Source of the DNA: Dioszegia crocea
Lineage: Eukaryota > Basidiomycota > Tremellomycetes > Tremellales > Bulleribasidiaceae
Reading direction: 5' to 3'
NCBI GenBank assembly: GCA_001600615.1
Contig: BCKK01000006.1
Coordinates: forward strand, 62,001 to 126,000
Length of the DNA stretch: 64,000 nt
Shown here: piece by piece, positions 45,908 to 57,718 of the stretch
How the letters are laid out: the number at the start of each line of letters is the position of its first letter
Position numbering within the stretch: position 1 is the first letter of the stretch
Made by a program: the position numbers and the translations under genes
Notes under the pieces: generated by a model
Databases searched by the model: none
What the model saw: only the letters and a program-made list of their open reading frames with translations
What the model was told of the DNA's origin: nothing

Positions 45908-48900
45908 CTACCACCCGTGGACCCGGTAACTGCTGTCTGACCTTCTCGCCAGTTCCCGCCTACGGTCCACTTCAGCTTTCCACTCCGCCCCGGAGCTCCC
46001 TTCCACAGTCGACCGCCGGACCATCGCTGGCGCCTCAATTGAGCCAGAAACATCCGGTGCCGTCTCATCCCGCCTCGCCGTTGTCAGATTCGCCGAAGAC
46101 TGCGTCCGATTGATGACCCCCGTGCGCGCTGGTTCGGGGATGGCAGCGGGAGTACCAACACGCGTAAGGGGCCGGAGGAACCCTCCAAGCACACTAGGCT
46201 GGGCACGGCGGCGCACTTGTTCGAGTTGTGGACTAGGCGCTTGGGTGTGGACCTGGACTTGTGGAGCTTGCGGCCTGTCGGACTGGAGGAGAGGGTGGGC
46301 TGGAAGGCGATGTCGGGTATTTATAGTGATGACCGACCCGCTCGTCGAGCGGTGCGGCTGAGGATGAACAAGCTGTACTGGTGACTCGCTCATATGGGAT
46401 TGACCGCTGGGCTGGCCACCAGCAACAGGGGGAGACTGGCGCTGCTGTGCAGCTATAGTTTCTCGATGCAAGGCAGTTTCGGAGCGATGTCGAGCGAGCG
46501 GAGCGCCCATTTGATATTGTCCCAGATCGGCTGTGGAGAGGTTTCGCGTGGGAAGGTGGGATGTGTGGGTAATAGGGGGTGGCCGACTATGTTGAGCGGG
46601 ACCGACTGATGTTCGACGGCCGCCGCCTGATGATTTTTCTCTCTCCAACAGCAGATCTGGAGATGTCAGCTCGGCCAATTGTTTTCTCAGGTTGCGCACT
46701 CACTTTGTCTCAATGACATACTCATCTCCCTAGATATGATAGTTCTCCGTCTCGTAGTAGGCGTCATGGGCTCCACCGTTCCCGGAACGTCAAATCTGAC
46801 GCCCCCTTGTCCATTCTGCATGATCTGCTGAGCAGATGGTCCAGGATTTGAGGGACCAGCGATGGCGACGATCTGATCAATCTCGGGACTGCGGCCCTTT
46901 ACACGCCGAGCTTGCTTATCTGCCAATTCGGCCAATTTGCGCTGAGTTGAAGAGGTAGCAAGGTAGTCGTCTTCCTCAGATGAAGAATCGTCAGATTCGA
47001 GTTCGACGCCTTCGGGTGCACGCTTGTATGTCAGCCAGTGATCTTGGGTACAGTCCGGCGATCTCAGGCGGATGACTTACTCGCTCGACACTTCCGCTCT
47101 TGTCTGACCTATCACTTGACCGCCTTGGCCTCTCATCATTGTCCTTCACTTCTGGGCTGGACGAGGTCGCTACCACCTCATTCAATCTCGACCGGTTGGG
47201 AGACACCCTCGAGACTGACACTCCGGTCTGTACAGGAACTGCTACCGCCGATTTGCTGCGTAGCAAGGCGGGGCCGTTCGGCGATCTCGCCATTGAAGGA
47301 AGGTGTACGAGAGTAGGAGAGGACCGTATAGGCGGAGACGTAAAGTGAGGCGTACCAGCAACTGTCTGGAAGATCAGCTTCGCAGTCGACAGAGTCTCAA
47401 CTAAGACGTACCAGATCGACCATACTTCCGCCCCGTTTGAAGATCCCACTCAACAACCCCTCATGCTGTGTCGGTTTCGGCCCAAAGATATGCTGCTTAG
47501 CAAACATCTCCCGTTTTTGCTGTGCCTCAAGCTCAGCCTCAATCTTCTTCCGCTCCTCCATCGCCGCTAAGCGTTGCTTGCGCGTCATATTCTTCAATGG
47601 GGTCGGAGTGGGGCCACGCGGACCTTCATCGGATGAAGGGTTTTTGCGGGCTGACGGGCGGTTGAACAGGCCCGTAAGATCCAGATGTGATATGGACTTC
47701 TTTCGGGAATTGGAAGTGGGGGCTTTGGAATTGGCGGATTTACTAGAAGATGTACGGCGAAGATTCGGGGGTGCAGGGGATATTTGCCCTGGTGGTGGAT
47801 GCGGAGGGGGTTTGGGAGATTTTTTCGATGGCGAAGGTGCCTTTTCAGCGCGAGGAGGTAATTTATCGTCCGTAGAGGCTTCGTCAGACCAGTCCCCGTC
47901 ACCCTCTTCCTCATCTTCGGATCCGTCCTCCTCTGTGTCGTAGTCTGAATCGTGCTCTTCCTCCGATTCGGGCTCGGGTTCGACCGCACGACCCTTGCCT
48001 TTGTCTACGGGAGAGATCGCCCGCTGAACGTCCTCCTTTTCCATCTTGGCCGGCACCGTGACTACCTCTGCCTCTTCCTCCTCCTCCTCTCCATCCTCGT
48101 CCTCCCACGCCGCCTCTTCCTCCGCCGCTGCCGATAGCGCCGCTTCGGCCTCTATCTTCTGCGCAAGCAATTCCGCAGCCTTGCGCTTCTCCATCCCGAA
48201 TCGCCCCCTCATGGTTGATAACGACACATGGCGCTTAGAAGCAGGCGACCGCTTCTTCACCGCAGCAGCCACAGGCGCGGGGCCGCTCACACTCGCTGAG
48301 GAGCCACTACTGGTCCGACGATGTTGGGCATTGGGAACGGTTGGGCGGATTTCGGGCGATAAGGAGAGAGAGGGGGAAGGTGGTTGAGGGACTGGCGGTA
48401 GAGTCGAGGACTTCTCGGAAGTGCCGTTTGGTGATGCTCCAGTGTCGGATCCGCTGCCGGTGCCCTTCGACGGAGATGATTGTAAGAAGAATTTACTCTG
48501 TTTCTTCCCCGCCCGAGAGGTCGGCGGGATGACCTTGCCCTTCGCCGGCTTGGGCAATGAGGGTGTTATAGTCTGCTTCTTCGACTCGTCCAGATCCTCA
48601 GAATCCGTTTCCTCATCCTCTTCATCCTCTTCCACAATCTCCTGCTCTTCCGGCTCCTCCGTCAACCTATGCGGAATGCCAATTCCCAGCATCCCCACTC
48701 CGCTGATAGAACCTCCTAGACTTCCCACTCGACTCGGAACAGGTGTAGGCTCCACCAGCCTGATCTCGAGTTGCGCAACGGGTGTGTCCGGGACGGAGAT
48801 GGTGGGTGGTGGAAGCTGGCGTTGGGCATCAGATACCCAATCGATGAATTGGTCCTCCTCCATAAGGAGTTTTAGTGCACTCCCGAAGGTCCGCTTGTCG

Positions 48901-49363
48901 GGATGAGGCGAATACTCTGACCATGTGGGTGATGGGGGTTGGTCGAGATGTGGGGTTCGGGCAGAAACGGAGGAGGCCGTGGTACCGGAAGATGAGGTGG
49001 ATACTCGGCGATTATGTGAGCAGTGGGGTGCTGAGGATTGGGTAGAATCTCGACGATGGCGACACCATTGGCGCCATGCGAGGTTCTCGAGGCGGTCGCC
49101 ATCTTTGACAATATCTGAAGCTTTGGAGATGACTAATATCGTCAGCAGAGGTAGTTGACACAGAGGAGCCCAGCTTGATACATACAATTCCAGAAGTCCC
49201 TGACATTGGTCTCCTCGTCCCCAGCCCCTAGAATTTCCTCGCCTAGAGCCAGAGCAGGTGGCGCGAGCGCGAGAAGAGGTACCGCCGCCCGTGGCTGCGC
49301 CCGATAACCGCCTGTGCCCGAAGGACCCTCAAACATCGTCGATATCGTAGGGATATGGTGCAT
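45908..49363 (-). CDS. AreA/Reg1-type DUF1752 regulatory protein
   Basis: Over 1000 residues in about five exons, ATG at 49363 (MHHIPTISTMFEGPSGTG). The family signature spans the first intron (about 49135-49187): LAPPALALGEEILGAGDEET, NVRDFWN, then ASDIVKDGDRLENLAWRQWC, which is the fungal DUF1752 (AreA GATA-like) block. Then come Ser-rich sequence, SALKLLMEEDQFIDWVSDAQ, long Glu/Asp runs, a coiled region (KRKAAELLAQKIEAEAALSA), a second basic helix (KNMTRKQRLAAMEERKKIEA) and EGLLSGIFKRGGSMVDL. No GATA zinc finger was found. DUF1752 occurs in the nitrogen regulator AreA and, as I recall, in glucose-repression phosphatase subunits of the Reg1 type; without a zinc finger the latter class fits better (inference). 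Probably a signalling adaptor. Confidence 0.72.
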
Positions 49364-50608
49364 GATGCTATATCATATCCGGCCGCGGAGTGATGTAGAT
49401 GTGAGGATGCAGTGGGTGAATGGGGCAAATTTGTGGAAAGAGGGGTCGGTGCGGGGCAGTGGTGGCGGGCACGGGGTAATTAAGGGGTATGCTTCCCAAA
49501 GCCGGCGGCAGATAGGAAAGATTTGGGGGTTTTGGGGGTATCGGATCAGATCGGGCTGACGGATCACATCAACATGTGACGTTCGAGAGTGTGTGGGTAT
49601 TGATTGGGGGTATGGGGTAAAGCGGAAAGGGGTCTTCGACGATAGAAGTGTGTGGGGAAGCTTTGACCTCGGTGGGCGTATGTAGTGGCGTCACGGTGTT
49701 TATCGTGAGGCCCGTTCCCATGTCTACACGTTGCCCTCTCCCTTCGTGTGTCTTCCGGTCGAGACGGGGGTTCCGGTACCGAAGGAGGGTTGGGGTCCTT
49801 TGAGGATTAACCCGAAGTCGGAAACGTGACTCTCGGGGAGGTTACGCGTCAAAAAGGCGGGCCCGATGACCGCCGATATCAACCCACCGATATGTGACTG
49901 CAGGGACAGACCCGAGCAGTCAACGCAAGGATACGTGGGGCGCTTGGTGGTCCTGTCGAGCTATGGGCCAACAGAAGGTGGCGAAGAGGAATGAGATTGA
50001 GTTGAGGGTATGCCGAGAGATTCCCGCGCCAAATTTTCCATTAGCGCGACCTGAGCGTCGATCACGGTTTGAGATCTGATCGCAGGGCTGACTCAATAAG
50101 ATACGAATGGTAGGTTTATTGCGGATTGTCAACAAGGAGACGGGTATAGGTTTCAGTGTAGTTTGAGAGTGAATCGAGCATAACAAGTGGGACCTGGGTC
50201 AGGTGCATAGCTCGCGCAGTCGTTCCACGGTCGATTGCCAGGACTGGACTGGCCCGGATGCGGGGCTCCGACCCACCGGCCAAACGGCTATTCTCACCCG
50301 GCCGAGCTAGCGGACTTATCAAAGCGGAGATTTCGCCGCGGGGCCGGAGGTTAGTCGGAGATTTTAGTGCAGGCACGCTTGAGGAACGTGTGACCACCTG
50401 CCCTCTGCAGGTTGTCTGTCTATCGAAGACTCTCATCTGCATGATGATGCCTTCCGTAATGACAGTCGAGGATCTGGATACGATCCGATAATGATGGCGG
50501 CAGAATTTGGCGCTACTCCGATAATGCTACATTGCATGCTAAATAATCAAGTGGAAGGGTCACTAATCTAAGGGTACAAAACCACATCTCTAGACATCCC
50601 GGCCTGTC
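49364..50608. other. Intergenic, 1.2 kb, promoter of DUF1752 gene and 3' end of MFS gene
   Basis: The left 700 bp are GT-rich on the plus strand and probably contain promoter and leader of the DUF1752 gene. The right end (about 50500-50600) is AT-richer and fits the MFS 3' flank. Open frames up to about 108 codons (50116-50442 minus) have no recognisable features. No RNA gene was found. Confidence 0.4.
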
Positions 50609-52929
50609 CTAGACCTCCTCAAACTCATCCGATACAGATTGTCTCCGAGTCAACGGTGTTTCTGGGGCGACTGAAAGGCAGGCCAGGAAGTTGATACCAG
50701 CAAAAATGCACATGGCGATCCACCACAGATTGCCACCCATCACTTTGCCGTCCATCGAGATTGCGAAGAGCTACCCATCAGCAGATTTTTTGGCCGATTG
50801 CATGGACACTTACAGCGCTCGCGAGTGATGGACCTATGACTCTTGCCATACACTGAGTCGTCAGCATCCAGACATTACTTCATCCGATAGGTCAGACTTG
50901 GACTCACGCCAACAGCTGTCGATATCCCATTCACAGCTCCCAACGCCGACTTATCCGGACTTGAGTAGTTGACAAGGACCATCAACAACGAATTGTTCAT
51001 CCCCACAATAGTCACAAAGCTCAAGACAGCATTGACGCCGATACTGGTGCCCCAACCTCGAGTTTGCGGATAGTGGACCCGGCCAGACCCGTCATCTGGT
51101 AGAGGCTGTTCGAGAGTCTCGAGCAAGAGTCGGAGTCGGGGTAGGACAAGGTACACCAATACCCAGCCGAAGGTCAGGACCTTGTATGCCGTGCCGACTC
51201 CCAGCCAGCGCCGGAGTTTGTTGAGGAGAAGGAGCTGGCACGCTATTGTCCATACACCATTGATGGCCAAAGCATAGCCGATTGCAGATGTCTGCACGTC
51301 AGTTATGTCCCAAATCGGTTGAGTGCGTCCGACAGGCACTCACAGACATATTTAGGCCGCTGCAGGGTCGTCAGCCTCGGCCAAGGGTGTACATGTTAGT
51401 GGAGAACTCACCCGTTCCCGTCAAAGAAGAACAGTAGCGACACAGCTGCCCAAGCACTGCCCATAAATCTACCTTGTCAGTTCCGTCCGGGTGTTCCACC
51501 TCGCATGATACAACTCACGAATTCAGGAACATAGTCATACACATGATCCGCATAGGTTTCCAGCCCATAAGATCCCAAAATCCCCACCCGCCCGGCTTCT
51601 TCCTCAAATTTACAACATCCTCGCCCGCCTGCGCCCCTGTCGGAGATGGCGCCGGTGGGTAATTCCTTAACAACGCCTGAGTCGTACCGTCATCCACTTC
51701 GTCCTCATCGTCCCGTTCGTATTTGTCGTTCAGGTCGTCATTATCTTTAGCATCCGTTTCGTCAGTATCAGATTTGCGCTGCGGCAAGCGTGGCGATCCG
51801 ACCAGGGTATCGGTATCGCTGAACCCAGAGATGGAGGACAAGGATCGGTGTTCCTTTTTAGTATCGGTCGTGGATGTCAAAGGGGACATGCGGAGTGTGA
51901 GAGAAGAGCGGGAGTGCGGAAGGTTTGGGTTGACTCCGGCGGAGGAGGAGAGCTGGAGTCCAGGGGTCGATTCGACATATACGAATAGAGCGAAGAGCAT
52001 CCCCATCAAGGTGATGAGGCCGGACACAAGACATGCTGGGTGTGGTCAATGTTGTTCCAAGCGGAAAGAGGTGATACTCACGAAGTAAGTACGGATGTAT
52101 CCGGAAGATCTCGTACCCGAAAACGGAAGGGAATTGCTCGTAAGGATGACTGAGAGTCCCGCCTAGTGCGTTTCTGTTGAAGTCAGTCTTGAATGCACCG
52201 CCTGACTCAGTGCGGATGAGCTTCACTTACCCTATTATGGCACCGACAGTCCATGTCAAGCCAAACAGCGCAAAAGCCTCGGTCGAATTGGTGTCGTCTG
52301 TCAAATCCCCGATGGCAGCTTTCACCACTGCGACGTTGCCATTCAAAGCGCCGGAAAGACACCGGAAGAACAGCATCATGGGGAAGCTCGTGGCCAGGCC
52401 GCTGCGATATCAGAAGCTATTGGTATTATAGCACGGTGAACTTACAATAGTGAGATGGAGATGCACACTCCGAAGAGACCCAGAAGGATGACTGGTTTCC
52501 TACCTATCCGACTGGGTAGATCAGCGACTACTCCACGTGCCAGATGGCAGTCTGCAGCTCTGTACCACACGTACTCTGATAACTTGGCCCAATGATACAC
52601 TGTGAAGAATTGCACAAAAGCAAACACTGATTCCTGGCCGCTTCAGCTTATCATCCCTATGCCAAGCTGGACACACTCACGACAAGACCAGAGTAAAATC
52701 CCACTCGATCCGGATTATCCGTCACTCCCATTTCTGATATCATTTGATTTATAAACGGAAAGATGACGGTGTAGGATACTATCCGCATCAGTGCCTACTC
52801 CATATCATTTGTGCAATTCGACATACTAGGTTCGGCAAGACGTGTGAGCATGAGCACGACAATTTGTTTCGTGGGCAGAGGGGTAACGCCCCCGTCTTTC
52901 CCGTTCTGCATGGTTGTGTCTATCCTCAT
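50609..52929 (-). CDS. MFS transporter (DHA1-like, ZIFL type)
   Basis: About 600 residues in many exons. ATG at 52929 (MRIDTTMQNGKDGG); a second in-frame ATG is at 52911. The frame reads QIVVLMLTRLAEPISYTVIF, then PFINQMISEMGVTDNPDRVG and FYSGLV, SVFAFVQFFTVYHWAKLSDR and IGRKPVILLGLFGVCISISL (the conserved DRxGRKP loop after helix 2), FRCLSGALNGNVAVVKAAIG, GLTWTVGAIIGGTLSHPYEQ. A central acidic loop of about 130 residues follows, then the C-terminal half from GGWGFWDLMGWKPMRIMCMT to LVNYSSPDKSALGAVNGIST and MARVIGPSLASALFAIS. The RLAEPIS start and DRxGRKP are typical of the basidiomycete ZIFL/DHA1 proton antiporters, which export small molecules or metal chelates. Substrate unknown. It diverges from the CoA-transferase gene across about 800 bp. 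Confidence 0.82.
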
Positions 52930-53726
52930 TGTGAACTGTACGCGAGGGGATAGAGATCGATTAGATTAGGTATCGCTGTCGTTGTTTCGTCTACCGCACT
53001 CATCGGGTCGACCTTGTGGCCAGTAGACGTATGACGTTTCGCTGTCGTTCGCTTCGCAAGATCTAGGCGCGTGACGCTTGCCTGATAAGGCCCGAAGAAA
53101 CGAGTGAGAAGTACAATGCAGAGATCACTACAATCATGCTGTCTCTGACTCGATTGCAGCTTGTCTAGATGAATCGAAAATTGCTCCGGGCCGGACTCGG
53201 CGCACCCCTTCCTCTGCCTACTGCTTGCCGCATTGATTTTACGTCTTCTTGGATAGCCCACTGAACTCTCGCCGCTCATCCGATATCAGCACTGACTCCC
53301 TATGCATACGCCCAGCACTGTGGGGTGCGGAGTCAGCAAACCCGCTGCGATATGGCCTCGAACGCGGCTGAAAATGGCGCACGATGCTGCCGTGCCTGAG
53401 TCGGAGATGACCGAAGCCGAATGATGTCACCTTTCGGGTGTGGCAGAGAAGGGCAGAGAGGGCCAGTGAAGTGGCATCTACATGATGAGTCGCTCCTATG
53501 CATGTCGGTGGACGTTATGGCTTGTGCCAACTGAGATGGAGAAGACGCGTCCGCGCAATGTGAAAATAATATGCTGTATGAGAGTAAAGGTAGGAATGTG
53601 AGCGGGACGGATTCTAACACCCGCTCGGACGCGTCGAACTCCGGCTACACCTCTAACCGCTTTGTCCACCTCATCATATTGCCCATATCCCACTACATCA
53701 ACTTCAGGGATACAGTTCACAGCACC
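52930..53726. other. Divergent intergenic region, MFS and CoA-transferase genes
   Basis: Holds both promoters. Short overlapping open frames on the minus strand (52926-53279, 53333-53620) lack protein-like composition. Nothing else was recognised. Confidence 0.4.
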
Positions 53727-55714
53727 ATGATGTCAATCATACCGAGATCCTCGTTAAGATGTGCCGTCTGTTCTCCAATCGCCAAGACCGCTTGGGCCAG
53801 CTGCAGTGGACGGGCGTATTCAACCCCTGTCGCTGACCCAGACGAAAGACCACTCGCTGGGATAAAGGTGGTGGATCTCACTAGAGTTCTAGCTGGACCA
53901 TTGGCGACTATGATGCTTGTAAGCTTCTCGCATCCCGGTAATGCTGCAGCGAATAGCTGACATATCAGTCAGACCTGGGAGGTATGTCTTGAGTAAATCT
54001 CATCGTTCGATTCGCATAGCTGATGACCTTTACCAGCCGACGTCATCAAGGTCAGCTTCTGGGCCCATACACTCAACCCCTACCAAAGCTGATCGAACAG
54101 ATAGAATCTCCAAAATTAGGAGATGACACTCGATCATGGCTCCCGCCCTTCGCTCCCCTGCCTTCATCATCTGCAGAGGCCGTCTTTCCTCGTCCGGACT
54201 TACCGCCTGAATCAGCCTATTTCCTCCAAGCCAATCGTAATAAACGATCGTAAGCTATTCTCTTCCCACCACTGAGGAAGCCACAGCTGACTTGTGATCC
54301 CAGCTTGACCCTGAATTTGAAGAGTGCGAAGGGGCAAGAGATCGCTCGGCGGTTAGTTGAGCAGGCAGATATCTTGGTTGAGAACTAGTATGTCGTGCTC
54401 TTCTCATCTCCTCACTGCCACGATTTCGGGTATTGTCTGTCTTGAGATCTTGGGCTGATCACGTAGCGTACCTGGTAAACTCGACAAGTTTGGATTAGGG
54501 TATAAACAGGTCTCAGCCCTAAATCCACGGTTGATCTATTGTTCCATCACGGGTACGTGTCATGCATTTATCTACGTAGAGCTGGCTCGTGTGAAGCCGC
54601 GGCTGATAGCTGACTCGACAGGGTACGGCTCTACAGGCCCATACGCCCAATTCCCAGGGTACGACGTTGTCATTGAGGCCGAAGCGGGCCTGATGCACAT
54701 TACAGGCGAGCAAGATGGCCGGCCAGTCAAGGTCGGAGTGGCCGTGACTGATGTGTTGACTGGTCATTTTGCCCAGTCTGGGATACTGGCGGCATTGTTA
54801 AAGCGCGGTCGGACAGGCAAGGGGACACGAGTGGAAGTCAGCTTGTTTGAGAGTCAGGTGGGTGAACTCTCTCGCGCACCGCTAGTTCATCAGTTACACG
54901 ATCTCCCTCGCATTGATCGATGTTCAGACGAGATCTGCAGCTGATCTCTCAGATTGCATCCCTAGTCAACATCGCCTCCAACTACCTGATATCATCCAAA
55001 GAAGCCACGAGATGGGGAACCTCACATCCCTCCATCGTGCCCTATCAAGTCTTCCCTACTGCCGACTCCTTCCTTATGCTCTCAGCAGGTAACGACTCAC
55101 AGTTCCGAATACTGTGTTCGGCCCCTTTGTTCAATAAACCAGAATGGGCGACAGATGCGCGGTTTGCAAGTAATAGGGTCAGGGTGGAGAATCGGGCGGA
55201 GATGATCAGGCTCATCGAGGGTGTTTTGGCGGAAAAGACGACGGCGGAGTGGTGTGAGCTATTGAAGGGGAAAGGGTTACCGTTTGCGTGAGTGTCTGTT
55301 GGGTTGTACGGTGCGGAAGGGAACATTCCAAGAGTGCTGATACGTTGCAGACCAATCAACAATATTGCGCAAACATTCGCCCACCCCCAGGCTATCGCTA
55401 GACAAGTTGTGGAGGAAGTTGACGTGAGTTTCCGCAAGCCTTCCGGCCTCCTGGCTTGTGGCTGCTAGGGACAAGCTGACAAAAGTAGCATCCACGAGCG
55501 GGCAAGATCAAATTGGTCGCACCTGCTACGTCCTACGATGGCCAAAAACCAAAGGTACGTCTTTATGCGCAGACTCATTTGAGACAGTCGAAGCTGATAG
55601 TTACAGATCTACAGACCGCCGCCATATCTGGGCGAACATACCGACGAGATCCTGGGCGAGATTGGATACAGCGCGGGCGAGATCCAAAGCATGCGTGAAG
55701 AAGAAGTAGTGTGA
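53727..55714 (+). CDS. Mitochondrial class III CoA-transferase (SUGCT-like)
   Basis: About 470 residues in about nine exons, ATG at 53727. The first 35 residues (IPRSSLRCAVCS, AKTAWASCSGRAYSTP) look like a mitochondrial presequence. Then RPLAGIKVVDLTRVLAGPLA, SDLGADVIKVE rebuilt from two tiny exons, SAYFLQANRNKRS, LTLNLKSAKGQEIARRLVEQ, ADILVENYVPGKLDKFGLGY, TGYGSTGPYAQFPGYDVVIE and AGLMHITGEQDGRPVKVGVA; later SNYLISSKEATRWGTSHPSI, LPFAPINNIAQTFAHPQAIA and YRPPPYLGEHTDEIL. This is the CaiB/BaiF fold. Closest in order of motifs to succinate-hydroxymethylglutarate CoA-transferase, which makes glutaryl-CoA in mitochondria. Odd: the segment GKGTRVEVSLFESQ has Glu where family III enzymes usually have the catalytic Asp. 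Acyl substrate not certain. Confidence 0.85.
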
Positions 55715-55904
55715 AAAGCTTGCAAACTATGCATAGCCTCAATCGGGAAACATGGCAAGGGATGAAATCGAAGGTTTGACGGAAGACGCGGAGAAAGACT
55801 ATTGACACAAGAACGCTGCTGCTGATGAAGGAAGTAATAAGAAGGTGATACAAAGGCGGAAGAAACGCCTGTCGGTCTGGCGCTAGGCGATGTTGAGGAG
55901 CTGA

Positions 55905-57355
55905 TCACCTGAAGCTCAACTCTTCGCCGTAGGGAAGACCTCCGACTTGAGTGGCTGTGATCTCAGTAAGGGAACCTGACTGTTGGATAGACTTACCGTG
56001 GAGGTGGATGCCTGGGTGGTCGACATCGACAGAAGCGTAAGCCGGGTGGTCTGAAATCAGCTTGATGAGCCATATATTACTGGGCTGTGGATGACTCACG
56101 ACTGTGCGGACCAGGCCAGCCGGGTGCTGTCTGCCTTGGCCAATCACCGTCTGTCCTGTCAGTTGGATCCTTCGGCATAATAACTTGTGGAAGGACAATA
56201 ACTCACACTGCATCCCATCCTGAATCCCCAGCTGCCCAGACTCAATCTTCTGGAACAAGCCCTTCGGAGGCCGTCCCACGCCGAGGTAGTTCTGCTGAAT
56301 GACAGCTTGGGGCATCGGCGGCCTGTTGACAGGTCGGAGGCGGTTGAAGTTGATTCCTCCGTGAGCATTGGTAGCGAAAGGTGCAGCTCCGGGCAAATTG
56401 GCGGCTGGGCGTTGGTTGTTGTAGCCTGAGAGATCAGCAGTTGCGCGCAGGGGGCCGGTGCGTGGTAGATAGGACTTACCGACATGTTTGGCAATAGAGC
56501 CGTTGGTCACGTAGGTAGGGTGGATCTTCTTGCCTTGGAAGTCGCTATGACATCAGCTCAGCCCGTCGAAGATATCAATCACGGAAAGGGAGGATGAACT
56601 CACTTGCAATGAAACCAGCGCATCAACATACTGGCACGCTCAGGCGATCGACAGTTGATCGTGACCGAACTATGGTATAAGCTTATGTCCATGCTGCAGA
56701 TATTTCAGCTTACCCCTTGCTCTTCCCATTGACCTTGTGTTCTGCAAAGACGATATCTCGAAGGTCGAGCTGCACGCCAGCCTGATGCGCCATGTCCAGA
56801 ATGTGCTTGTCGGAAGTCCACTATGCATGTCAGCTAGTCGTTCATACCTGGATGGGTTCAGGAATCAATATAACTCACCCAGTTCAGGTCAGTCACGCTG
56901 ACGCACTCGGAACTGAGGAAGTTGATGACGCCGTTGCTGGGCGGACCATCGGTGTATTGCTGGGGTTTGAATTCGCGTGCACTTGCAGACTGATGTGTCA
57001 GCGTAAGTCTCATGTGAAGGAGCAGGAAATTGACTGTGCAGATACACCTTGGGTGGAGTGGGACATGTGCGGACGACTCACCCTCGGGTCCATCTTACTC
57101 TCTTTGGCAGCAGTCTCCCTTGGCCCTGCCTGACCCGCGGTGGTAGTGGTGCTCGTCATTCCGTCACCTGGGAGGCCTTGGCTCTGGTTGTCAGCACTCT
57201 AAATGAGATGTGTAGGGGAAGGAAAAGAGGAGAGGAAGTAAGACAGAGGAGAGAGGAGAGAGGGAAGGGGAGAAAGGGGAGCAAAGTCGTAAAAGCTGAT
57301 ATGAGGATACGACGGGTGAACTCACGTTGTGGATGTTGGCCGACGATGTGGACAT
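55905..57355 (-). CDS. RRM-type RNA-binding protein
   Basis: Several exons, start at 57355 (MSTSSANIHN), stop at 55905, about 350-370 residues. Exon 1 joins through a roughly 150-nt intron to SADNQSQGLPGDGMTSTTTT. The RNA-recognition motif is rebuilt over three exons: ECVSVTDLNWWTSDKHILDM, AHQAGVQLDLRDIVFAEHKV, NGKSKGSVTINCRSPERASM and LMRWFHCKDFQGKKIHPTYV. The beta-alpha-beta-beta-alpha-beta order is clear, but the RNP1 segment (GKSKGSVTI) lacks the usual aromatic residues. Afterwards a Pro/Asn/Gly-rich region (RPAANLPGAAPF, RLRPVNRPPMPQAV, YLGVGRPPKGLFQKI) extends to the end, LPYGEELSFR. A single weak RRM with Pro-rich tail recalls CPSF6-like and related fungal proteins, but I would not assign a specific name. 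Confidence 0.72.
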
Positions 57356-57718
57356 GATCTAATATGAGGAAGAGCTTGACCCACTGTATATACCTGATGT
57401 TATGATGAGAAGTCAGAACGAAGGATGAAGTACAAGCCCCAAATTGAGAAGAGGTCAAAGCGTGAGCGAACTCCTGCCCTGACACACACACACACACACA
57501 CAAGTGACGTAGATCCAACCTGAAACTCGCGGCCTGTGCGCGTGTTTCATTTTTTGTCGTGTGTTGCGATGCAGGGAGTCCTACAAGAGCATAAGCACAG
57601 TATCCCTATACATATAATTAGATCGTCCGGCACATCACAGGCGTCGTTAAGATCGTCAAAACATCATACTTCCTACACTTGTAGCGCCGTTCAAGACCTC
57701 CTCGTTTCACGTCGGCTG
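57356..57718. other. Intergenic, RRM promoter and 3' end of SUN gene
   Basis: Short gap between two leftward genes. It holds the dinucleotide repeat listed separately and an AT-rich part at about 57600-57670 that fits the SUN-gene 3' flank. Confidence 0.45.
57482..57502. repeat. (AC)n microsatellite
   Basis: Ten or so AC dinucleotides in the promoter region upstream of the RRM gene. Confidence 0.92.

Noticed and set aside
29419..53000. A vacuolar transport gene cluster (NIPA-type, Yvc1-type, PQ-loop, MFS).
   Set aside because: The genes are interspersed with unrelated ones on both strands and belong to widespread families; proximity looks coincidental without synteny data.
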